Assembly (NCBI GenBank): GCA_000708835.1
Contig: DF237496.1
Coordinates: 1 to 58,900, forward strand
Reading direction: 5' to 3'
Length of the DNA: 58,900 bases
Source: Klebsormidium nitens
Lineage: Eukaryota > Streptophyta > Klebsormidiophyceae > Klebsormidiales > Klebsormidiaceae
The notes under the pieces are model-generated. The model did not search any database. It had not been told where the DNA came from and saw only the letters and a list, made by a program, of their open reading frames with translations. The translations under genes were made by a program, and so were the position numbers. This document shows positions 23,069 to 34,100 of this stretch, piece after piece (position 1 is the first letter of the stretch; each line of letters begins with the position of its first letter).

Positions 23069-24711
23069 CAGATGTAGGTCGGGCGTAGCAGCGGATAGGC
23101 GTAGGACAGGTTGTCGAATCTAGGTATCAGTCGAAGAGGGATAGACATCAGTTGCATAGGCGAATCAATTGTCTGATCCAATTTGTCTAGATTATCTGAA
23201 TGAAATGAATCGTTGATCGTTCCTGTAGATCAGACAATCGAATGCACTAGCTCAACATGTGGTGCAGGTTCAAACAGGGAGTGAGCTTCTTTCCTTGCAA
23301 ATGGGAGTGAATTCTGCAGAGTTGATTCCAACATGCGCTGGATGTATTGCAACTTGGAAGTGCTTGATCACGGATGTATTGCAACTTGGAAGTGCTTGAT
23401 CACGGCATCCTGTGTGGCCCTTCTAAGTGCGAGGCATAGTACTTCTCCAAGTACGGTCCAATTCGCAGTCGGATAGGTTAGTAGATGCATGTGTTTTTGG
23501 GCAGTGGTCTTAGTAGCAGAATTGATTGCACCACTCCAAGCGTATTGACTATAGAAACTTGTCAATGCATGTTGACGTCATTCTGTTGCTGCTCTCACAC
23601 ATGCATGTTCGTGGGCCATATGTTGGCCATGTCCGGAGCGGCCGCCCGGACCGCATTCCGGTCGATCATGGAGCGGAAGGAGTGGGAACAAGTCCTATAT
23701 GTATAGGACCGTCCAGGACCCAGGTACAAATTGACCGTACAACGGCCAGATCTACCGCGTGGCCTCGTGGCACGCGGCTCCTTGCCCGGCCGGCCCAGTT
23801 TGTGACTCGGGAGTCGGACATATGTGCTCACTCCGACCTAGCTTCCCAGAAAGTGCCCGGTAGCAGCTGCAACCCTGCAACCGTCGAAGTGAGCAGTGAA
23901 CCGGGGCCCGTGACAGTAAGGAGTCGTACTGCTGTTGACTGATCGGGGTCAAGGCGCAGTAACGTATGTTCATAACACTTGCAGGGGCGCTGAGCTTGTG
24001 GCGTCTCACAAAGCTTCTCAGTAGGTTTGTCCGTCCTCAATCATGAGCAGGACCAACATGATTGAGTAGCTTGATCTTTCCTGCCGTTGAAAAGCGGAAC
24101 ACTTTCTGGGGCCTTGGACGCTAAGCTATATTGATGCTGTCGATACTGATCTTAAGTGAACACTCTTCAGCTGCCAGCTGTCAGTGCATGTGCTGCCAGC
24201 ATTTGCTGCCAGTGACATATCTGCAGAAGCACTAAATACGGCTGCAACTAGCTACAGCTGGCTAAAGCAGCTGCATCATGTGAAGCTTCCTCGTCCTACT
24301 ACAGGTACACTGCAATATCCCAGCTGTGACTCATATTGAGTGCAATCTGCGCTTGAAGAAACCAAACAGGTAGTTTCCCCACAAACGCTGAAACTACAGT
24401 GAACGACTCTTGGCATATATTATGAGGGCTTTGGCGCACCACTCTCATTAGCAAGCTCTCTTCTTCTCTTTTGCACTTCTTCTTCAGCACTCTTAACTTA
24501 GAAAGTTCTTCAGTGACACTTGCCCCACAAATTCTCAACTGCTCTGCCTTCCTTTCTATCCAGGTCTCCTGCCGCATTCGAATCATTAAGGGGATCATCA
24601 ACCCCCTCAGTAGCGCCAGAATAGGCTTCTGTTCAGCTTCCACTCTTCCAGCATCAAGTCCCTGCACTCTCCACACCTTTCATAAAAATAGCTCCATCCT
24701 CCCGCCAAAAA
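23069..24711. other. Intergenic region, exportin-T to secreted protein
   Basis: Contains the 3' UTR of exportin-T and the promoter of the next gene (both +). A TATA-like GGCATATATTATGAG lies at about 24411-24425, and a CT-rich stretch (CTCTCTTCTTCTCTTTTGCA) at about 24456-24475, both within 310 bases of the ATG. The CTGCCAG motif recurs around 24170-24220. No coding segment is recognised. Confidence 0.45.
23340..23403 (+). repeat. Exact 32-bp tandem duplication
   Basis: GGATGTATTGCAACTTGGAA followed by GTGCTTGATCAC occurs at 23340 and again at 23372 with no difference. It sits about 270 bp after the exportin-T stop codon. Identity implies a recent event. Confidence 0.85.
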
Positions 24712-26502
24712 ATGAAGCCAGCTCCAGCTCAACCGCTGGCCTTCGCACTTCTGGTCGCACTCGCCTTGCTCGGTGCGCCTGCATTTGCTGCACGCACGTT
24801 GCACCAAGCTCCAACTACTCCAAAGCCCGCATTGGTGTTCGAGACCGCCAGTCCTTCAACTAGACCGGGGGTCCAGATCCTGGGCGGCCTTATAGGCGGA
24901 CCCTGGGAAGATCCCAGGATCCCACACCATGATTACCACACTTGTCCCGTTGACACTGGGTTTCTGCCGTGGGGTACATTGCCCGATGGGACGGGACAGT
25001 GTGGCAAGACGTACCCCGTCGCCGAGATTAACGGAGACGTTCTCTCTGGTGAGCTCAGCTGACCGTTGCGTTTGACGACCAGTTTCTTGAATCTTCATGG
25101 ATTGCTTAGAGTGCAGTCAATGCTCAGCGTGCAGTTTAAGAAGAGGGGTTTCAGCTTGTGTCGAGCCTTTGCTTGTATTGATATTCTCTGATCATCTAGT
25201 TGAGCTCCCACAGGGCGCGACCGTCTGCAATGCTTGCACCAGCTCATGCTTGCAATAGGGGATGTAAGGCTTGGCATTCTGTGTTCTCGACTTTCCTTGC
25301 CAGTATTGTAAGCCTTTCCGCTTGATTCATGGATAATACTATTCTACGTACGGGGACTTCCAATCGACGGATGGTTGCGTGAACCAACATGAAGCATTCT
25401 GACTTCATTAATCTACAGAGTGTAGGAAAGCTGACGCAAGGGAATGCTAGCTGAAGAAATTAGCAGAAGCTGAGTCAATCAGACTCTTGCTGAAGTGCTA
25501 CAGCTGCGGCCTCTTTGGAGCTGTTGCGGTCACGTCAGCAGATGTTAAACTTAGTACGGTACTGGCTTGTTCGCATCGAAGCCTCTTTAAATCGGGGCTG
25601 AGGGGAAAAAAACAGATTAAGGTGTAAATATTTACAATCGGCAGCCCATTATCCAGTTTCTCAAGGCCTTCTCGACCTCCATGAGAATGGGCCTTTTATA
25701 TACAGTCGCTCTCTTTGCACTGCAGGGGACGAATCAGGAGAGCCGATAACGGAGGTGTTCACGCTCCGAACGGACACAAACGGCGCGCAAAATGGCGCCG
25801 ATCTCTCGAACTGCTTCGGACTCATGGAAGGGTTTCTGACGACGATTGCCGGCGGGCAGACGTCCTCTGCCACGTCCTATCTCAAGTCTGACGTCACGCT
25901 GACCAACGACTATGCCGGGCAGACTATCACGGGGCCCCAGGCGGTGGCGGAGTGGTTCGCGTCGCACTTCGGCAACCGGCCAAGTCCGTCCGTCAAGGTA
26001 AGACATCCACCGTATCTGGTCATTGGGATTTGTTACTTTCAAGAACCAAAGCTGTATGGCGCAAAGCAAATCCAAGATACAGAGGATGTCTTTTGCATGA
26101 TGTGTCATTTGGCAAATCGTTGACGTCAGCAAGAAGCAGACTTTTTAAGCATGTCGATCGAAGGATAGCACTATAGCAACAGAGCCACTTCGGACGATCT
26201 CCGTTGAGCGTGGCAAATATCTCCTTTTTATGCGAGTTGGATCGTACGGCTTTGGAAAACGGTGCCAACTCGGATTTGAGCTTCTGCATTGATTCCCAAT
26301 TTTCAAGCTGAATTCATGTTTGATGCAGGTGTACGATTTCTCTTGGGAAGAACATCAGCCAGATTACATCCATTGGGGGCTCGGCATGACTGTCCGAGCG
26401 GAAACGGATACTCAAGTGATCAAGTTTGCTACTCATTGGGACATTCGTACCTTACCAAAAGTCCTTGATAAAGTCTTTGCGGTTCGGGTTGTGGACAAGT
26501 AG
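24712..26502 (+). CDS. Secreted protein with NTF2/SnoaL-like domain
   Basis: Three exons: 24712-25048, 25726-25997 and 26329-26502 (stop TAG), joined in frame for about 260 aa. Residues 1-27 are a strong signal peptide (MKPAPAQPLAFALLVALALL, cleavage after AFA). The mature N-terminal part has a proline-, glycine- and cysteine-containing segment (GGPWEDPRIPHHDYHTCP, GQCGKTYPVAEI). From about residue 130 the pattern SNCFGLMEGFLTTIAGG, LTNDYAGQTITGPQAVAEWF, VYDFSWEE, WGLGMTVRAETDT and KFATHWDI resembles a SnoaL/NTF2-like cone fold: an N-terminal helix, then a curved sheet. That family includes small enzymes and ligand-binding proteins. I do not recognise the specific protein, and function cannot be assigned. 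The second exon begins in GC-rich coding sequence typical of the window. Confidence 0.8.
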
Positions 26503-28161
26503 GATTTGATGCAATGTTCGGACCTAGATAGTTGAGACGATAGTGCTAGTATCGTAATTAAAGCGATGCTGATTACCCGTTGCAATATACTAAGCTTTTT
26601 TCGCTACCGTGCATAGGTGAGCTCTCAAACGCGGATCACTTTATACAGATCGTGCAGCAAACAACCGGCGTCGACTGCAGAGGTCTTGCATGTCAATAAT
26701 CGTTTCAGTGGATATTTTTTTGCACACGTCGCTCATTGCTCAGTGTATTAATTGGATGCTGACGTTCCAATGGGTGCACTCAGCACTGCAAAATCTGCGT
26801 GCGAACCGACGAGTGAAACGAGCTCGACCCAGTCAATTGGATGGTAGCTCTTATACCAGATCGACCACTCGTATACGGACTCGAGCTCAGCGGCCAACGC
26901 TGCCACGGACTTGCTACTGATGCACTTCTTGTACTGCCTCCGCCATGCGGACTCTCGTCGATCTCAGTCACTGAGTGCCAAGATGCAAAAAATGCTGTTC
27001 AAGCCTGAATGTCGGATGGTAAGTCAACCGCTGGCCGCGCACAGAATCAATGAACAGAACTCCAACGGCGGGCTCGCAAATGCACCTACGTCGAATTAGT
27101 AGCTTGGTGCCGAGGGTTAGAATTTCTGCAACGAATTTGTATGCGGCCGCAATCGTTGTCAATGTGAGTCTGACGCACTCAACCAGCTAGGTACAACATA
27201 GACAAATCACTGGCGCCACGTGCCAGACATGACTTCCGACAATAGCTGTACGGCAGAGTCTGGGCGCTGCAATTCGCAGACTTACAATTCGGAGGCAGTG
27301 ACAAATGCTCGTTGTACGTATTCACATTCCCCGGCCAGGTAATTTGGTCATAGCTGCAGGGGCGGGCGCTCAAAGTGGTCATGTGACCTATAAGTCCGGT
27401 CCCATGACCGCAATTGCAAAAGAAAACCGCACGTCGATGCATGCAGCCACGGGATGATAAAAACTACAAGCTGCGGGCGGGCGAACAACTGATGTACTCA
27501 GACACCATCTTATAGTAGCGTCTGCAAGATCTGATGTCATATGCATGCATGGGCTCGTGCCAATCCGACCCGTTGCGGTTCGAGAATTAACGCGCGGTTG
27601 ATCGACGGGGTGATCAATTGATTGACGTGTGAACGTGGATTTTAACTGCCTCTACAAACTGTTACAGCTTTCTCTTTCAAATAAGTACAGACATCTGTCA
27701 GGTGATTGCGTCACTCACTGTCAACGTCTTCCAGGACTCCTGGCAACGTGATATAGATACGGCGCCTTGTAGTACTGGCAACTTCAACCTTTTACTAGTC
27801 CCACTGATATACGCACAATACTACTGTAGCTCGAGAGCCACTGTTCATCACTATGGAGCCGACCGTGGCTCTTTCTTACAATATACAGGCTTTGGGCTTC
27901 GTCTTTGCCAAACACTTCTAGCTAGAATTGTTTGTTGCAATAACCCCGTACTAATCATACATACAACGGTACAATATTTGTCTACAGTCCGGGCCCGTTC
28001 CAGTATCTACAACCCCTTAGGGTCTTTGCCCACCCAGGCTCGTTTGAGCGCCACAACTTTCTGCTCTGGGAAAGGGTCATCAATGAAATATTTTGGAAAC
28101 AATAGTTGCAACCAGTAGTGGGCCATCTCATCCATTCCAGCCCTTCTTATCCTCGACCAAT
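26503..28161. other. Intergenic region between convergent genes
   Basis: Holds the 3' ends of the secreted protein (+) and the kinase-U-box gene (-). Open frames here are short, overlap on both strands and show no family motifs. No repeat longer than about 15 bases was noticed. Confidence 0.45.
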
Positions 28162-31100
28162 CTAGCCCCCGGTTCTTTGCCTCCACTCCAAGATTGCGCT
28201 TTTGACGGTATGGTTGGGAAGCAGGTTCGTGTTTGGCAGAGGCGCGCCCGTCACGGGAGACGTGCGGTACCTTGCCAGCCACGTCTGGATCTGGCTCCTC
28301 TCGTACGTGTGCCCATCAGCCGCCACGACCGGATCTTCCATGATCTCCTGTAAGGGTTTTGAGAGATGTTCACGGACGTCCGAGCATCGGACTTACAGCC
28401 TTTGCGTTTTCTGCCCGTGAAGGCCCCGATCTAAATGCTTGAAACAAAGCTGCTTCATGAGATCGATGATCAGCGCAGTGTTGCAATGACGGGCTCCTCA
28501 ATCGCCCGGCACCTGCCCGGCAGACGACACGTGCCTCTCAATTGCGTCAGCATTGCGGCGACACATTGTGGACTCTGACAGGCGCTGAGTCGCCAAATTA
28601 CTTCTGATCCGCAATAATTGAATCTCGCTGGTTCCAGGTCTCACCTGACTGATCGGACAGCAGAAGTTACTCTCCATGATGTCACTGTTGTCCCGGGGGC
28701 GCGCCCCGGGCGCTCGGAGGGCGGCCATTTTCGCGGCCGCGCGGCGCAGGCTCTCTAGTTCCTGGCGCTCGGCTGCCTTCCCCAGGTCATTCAGGCGGGA
28801 CAGAACCGGAATGATCTCGGACTCCAGGTCTGGTCGATTGTCTTGGTCATACTCGGTGCACCGGAGGCCAAGGTTTGTTAGCTGCACCAAGAAAGGGCTT
28901 CTTGGAAGGAGCTGATACTCAGAGGGCACTGAACTTTGGCGTACGGTCGAGACAAGTTTGAGCAACAGAGCAGGAAGCTTATACGAGGGGTTTTATTCGC
29001 GTTCTGGGAAGACCTTTACTCTCATGTCCGACGAACGACGGGGCCGCGCCAGAGGCCGTTCTCCGTTTGACAAGCGAACACTTTTCGTGCGAGGCGAGCC
29101 GGGCTCCGGGTGTGACAGAGCGGCAAAGAAGGGAGATGTCGTCAGCAGAAGGTTATTGAACGCATCGCTGGCCATCTCGATCCAAGCACCTGTTCATACC
29201 TCGTGAATCCCTATCGTCGTCTTGAAACTCTGTGAACGGTTTTCCTGATTGCAAGTGACACGTTGCAGCCGCGATCTGGCTGGCAACATCAAGCACCCCT
29301 TCCACTTTGAAGCACGGTTCCCTCCGCATACCCGCACAAAAAGACAAAAGGGCAGTCATTGAGAAGAAGGACCCAAAAGCGTCCTTTCTTCCCGGGAGAT
29401 TAATTAAGCTTCTCACATCCTCAACCACGGTCTCCAGGGGCCAGTCTCCCGCGCTCCGGTCCAGAATCCCGGGCATGGTCCTGCTGACGTACGCTTGCTT
29501 CACCTCCCGCTTCACGGCGCCCGCAGCCCGCTTGGTCAGCAGCTGCAGCAGGCACACACCGAGCGCGTACACGTCGCTGCGTGCCTCGAGGGGGTAGCCG
29601 TCGAACAGCGCTGAGCGGCAGGGCGAGGAGGGTTAGTAAAGGGCGGCGGGCGTAGGAAGAAATGGGAAAATAGGCCGCAGAGGGAAGAGGGAAGAGGGGA
29701 AAAGGACTCTGTATAGACTGAAGTAGGACGCGGCGGGTTGGCGAAGACGAAAGCACGGCCATCATTACCGGAGAGATGTGCGCGAACGACCGCAAGCCTC
29801 CTTCACATAAGCTTTGCATGCATTTACGAGACGCTAAAGTGCGTGAGGGTACGAACTCGAAACTGCATTCGCACTTGACTTTCAAGCCACAAAAACATGG
29901 CAAAACAATGAAACTCCGGTTGTAGGAGAAGATTTGAAGCGCAGATATATAGCTCCGCTTTCTATTTAAATAGTGCTTCGTGCCACACCCCGACACCATC
30001 GGCACTTGACCTTCGAGCCAAAGGATGGGCTTAACACTTCCAAAACACAGAGCTCCGGTCGTGCGAGACGATTCGAAGCGCGATCGACAGTTCCATTCAT
30101 CGTCTTATTTTATACGTGGATGACAAACCTGGGTCCACGTAACCAAAGGAGCCCCGGACGGTGGAGTTCGTCCGCAGGCCCTCCGTCAGCGCCCCCGTGA
30201 GCCGGGCGGTCCGCGCTTCCCGCGAGGGGATCATCCTGGAGATGCCCACGTCGCCCAGCTTGGCGGTGTCGCTCTCGTCCAGCAGCATGTTGGCCTGCTT
30301 AATTTCGCAGTGGATGAAGCCGTGCTTGTGCATCCACAGGACAGCTGTCGCGATCTGCCGCGAAGCACGTGGAGGGTTTGCGACTGGGGAGCGATCGGTC
30401 ATTAAGAACGCTCTGATGCTGGGGACAGTGCGGCGTAATAGATGCGTTCCAACGTAAGGTGACCGTATGAGTGTTAAAAAACAGGGTTTGTAGTTCTGAC
30501 GTCGGCAACCGAGGAGCTGCGGCTTTGACTGGGGTCCTTAAGGCACTTCATTCACTTCTTTCCTGTTTTCCAGGACCAGAGCCAGGAATACGGTGCAACG
30601 CACCGTCAAACACGACGGCTCTTACAGGCAAAGAAATAAACGAGTACAATAACCGTAGGAATAAAAAACGCTGGGCGACTTTTGAAGGAGTGGAACAGGA
30701 ACTAAATCCTTCTCACCTCCAGCATGATCCGCACCCTGGCGAACCACGGCAGGGGGCGGGTCTCGTCGGCCAGCCTGGTCTCGAGGGATCCCTGGGCGCA
30801 GTACTCGTAGACGAGGCAGAACGCCTCTGGGCAGCAGCCCATCAGGATGACGATGTTCCGGTGGCGCAGCGTGGTGAGCAGCTTCACCTCGCACTCGAAT
30901 TGCTCCGGGCCCTGCATAAAAGTTTCCAAGAATCTTCAATTAGAGCAATAGTATGCTCTAGCAATAGTAAGGTAACCAGCCTGGGACGGGTAGGGTTAAT
31001 TTGGGAGTTAGGGTGGGATCGGGTGCGGAGCGGGTGATTCTGTGGGTTAGGTTTTAGTGTCAGTGGGGAGCTTACTATTGCTTGGGCTTACCATTGCTAA

Positions 31101-34100
31101 ATTGAAGAGATATGTTTCCAAGAGAAAACTTCACGATCGAGCTAGGTAGTATCTTGATAAGCAGCCGTCTATCCAATGTCCTTGAGCCAATGGGGCTGAT
31201 GCTAAGGAGTACTGCTGGACTTGTATGAATTGATGGAAGCAAGCCTTCCCAGGAAGCAAGACTCGCTACGAATGAGCTGCGCCAGGAGTACGGACAAAGC
31301 CTCCGCCTGACCGTTTGGAACATTCACCTGCGAACTCCTCAAGAGAATTCCGGGTTCTATAGAAAGGCACGCTCCAAGCTTTCGAATGGTCCGGAAATTC
31401 GGAGCTTGAGATTGGCTCCCTGCGCGAAGTGCTTCTGCATCGTCCTCGATGTTCAGATTCAATTGGAGATTCACGGCATTTCAAGGCGGAAGTACGATAG
31501 GAAAGTGTCAGGAGATTGCGGATTCTGACAGTACCTGCTCCGTGCCTTTTCCGCCTCCGTCTACCAGAGCATGACCGACCTTGCGGAACTCGGAAACTGC
31601 TGACGTGGCTTCCGTCATCGGCTTCCTCCTTTTCCACTCAAAATCAGCCGGCCCCGAATTGGGTCAGTCTCTGCTTTCGTCATGAGACAATCCGCAACGC
31701 AGATCAGAGGTTTGCAAAAATGATAAAACTAACCTGAAGTCCCTCGGGGTTCATCTTCTTGACGGCCACCTGTGTACCCATGAGAGTGCCTAGGTACACC
31801 GTCCCAAATCCGCCACCCCCTAGTTCTCGGCTGAAGCCGTTTGTAGCGTCGGTCAGCTGTTGGAGACTGTAACTTTCATATGCCTGCTGCACGCGTAATT
31901 TTTCCCGTCAAAGGAAAATCGAGCGTATGCTCTATTGTATCAAATGTACGGTCTGGTCAATGTTTTCGAAAGGAACCCGCGTATGCAGAGACTGTGGTCA
32001 AAATGTTGGGGTGAAGAGGACAGGAGTCTGCATGACGAACTCGTCCATGTCCGACTCTTTACAAAGCCTGCTCTTGGCCTCAACCAAACGAACTTCCGAT
32101 CAAGTCCATGTGTGTCGCACTACCCAGACAGCTGAGAAGACTCACGACTGCGATATTGCAAATTTAAGGTTCATAATCGCTGCCGGGCACAGTCCCAAAA
32201 CCTTTAAACTCAAGAATTGGTCGGCAAAACCTCTAATCTGGACAGGGCTAGGCTCACCAGCTCACGCGCCCCCGAAGCTCGCTCTTGATTTGCCCTCGCC
32301 GGCCTGTGACGGGTAGGAGTGAGTTAGCAGCTAACCGTTGTCGACCATGACTGTCACGTTGTCTTCCAGTGCCCTAACTTCCAGTGCCCTGACTTGATAA
32401 GAAACAACTTTCTTAGTAGGCGAAAGTTCTGTTGACAAGAAGTTTAAGAGTCTCAGCATCCATCCTCGTACGGGTCTCGAGCACACTAAATACCGCAGCA
32501 AGAAACAATGTGAAGCAAGCTTTTAGATCCCTGCTTCACGAATCCATGTGGATCAGAACCGAGAGCGCTTATGACCAGTTGGTTCCGTTGAGCTTCCCCC
32601 ACACTGGAAAAAGCTTCCTAGGCGTCGACCACCAAACGCGTCTGACACACGCTTTTGAGCTGCTCACTAGTACTGGTGACTTCAGCGCTAAAACTTACGG
32701 TGCAGGCACGGTTTGGTATTGTGTCAGGTGCTGTCCGTTGCTCTGCCGGGCATCGCCTGGATTAGCACGCCCGGCTGAATCTGCAGAAACACGAAAGAGC
32801 CCCTGAAAACACGTGGATGCTCTTGCCAAACCTGGGACGATGCACGACAGCTCTTTCGAACGAAGTAGCATTGAAGTTTGGTTTGACACTTTCAGCAATT
32901 GCCGGTCAAAGAAGTAGAGCCACTCACTCAGCCCTTGCAGAATCAATATCTTGAAAGCACCAGTAAAGAATCTAAAAAATCAAGCGTTGCAGAGCGAGTA
33001 AAAGAGAACATTCAAGGCGGGATTCCAGACGAATCTCTCTCGTCTATTTTGAGAGTCTTCCACTCGAACACAACCTGTCTCTCACAAGCTGGACCTCCAA
33101 AGCAAGACACATGTGTGCGCTGACTACTTTTTGAAGTTCCATAACGATCTCTTTAAAGATAAACCTGCCTTGCTTCTGCTGCTGACCATAGAATGAAGGC
33201 GGACCCAACTAATCTACGTTCTGTAGATACCACAGATGACGTAGCTGAAAGCGGTCCAGGCAATCCTGGAAGCGGCGGACCATGGCCCGGGACCACCGTC
33301 AACTTGAGTATATAGGCGCACCTTCCCCGGAGCTCGGATGCAGCCCGCTCGGCTGTGCGACAGAGTAACCGCTGCCTTGCGCCGCCCCGAAACCGGGTGG
33401 ATAAACCGATCCCCCGACGTGGCCTGGGACGAACTCCCCCCCGAAAACATGGGGCTGGAAGCCCCCCGCCGGATGGTTGTGACCGTAGCCGGGTGCAGGG
33501 GAACCGTGGGGAGATCCAGCGGAAGAGTTGCCTGACACAAACTGGGGCGGAGAGTTGTGGGAGGCGTACAGCGGAGGTGCCGACGCTCCTCCATGACCGG
33601 GGGAAAAGCCATTTTGGACCACCACGTATTGATAGCCCGGTGGAAGGGCGACTGGTCCGGTGTGACCGGGGCTCCTTACGACGGCCGGGAAGAGATGCGG
33701 CCCCGGGACATAGCCACCGGGCACTTGGTGGAACACTGCAGACTGGGGGAAGTGGCTGCCCGGGGGGACGGAATAGGAGGCGGGTTGGAAGTGCCCCGAA
33801 ATGGGGGGGCTGATCGGGCCCTGCCCTGGAAGGCTGAGAGACGCTTGGAGACCGTTGGGGCGCTGTCGAGGCGTGCTGGGGAAGCTTCCGCTGCAGGAGC
33901 TGCGCGGCGGCAGAGAGATGGGATTGAGATGAAAGGCGTTTCGCTGATCCTTTCCGGATCAAGGAAAGCTTTTACGTGCTTGCACGCTGCAAAGAGTTGT
34001 GAAGATGGTCAATTCTGCGCGCTTTGTCCTGCAAACAAGGGGAGGCACTTTGCGAGTTTTCAGGATCAGAGGCGAGCTCTTGCAAGGAAAACATCATTTT

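Noticed and set aside
30469-31037. 188-aa plus-strand frame over the kinase gene
   Set aside because: It is the antisense of a conserved kinase exon and of the MITE; no family motifs.
31202-31637. Minus-strand frames in the intron between the first two kinase exons
   Set aside because: The flanking exons join in phase (GLQ to GPEQFECE) with normal kinase spacing, so no exon is missing there.
33153-33962. 269-aa minus-strand open frame in another frame
   Set aside because: It overlaps the linker exon in a shifted frame. The linker frame has stronger GC bias at third positions and joins the upstream exon in phase.
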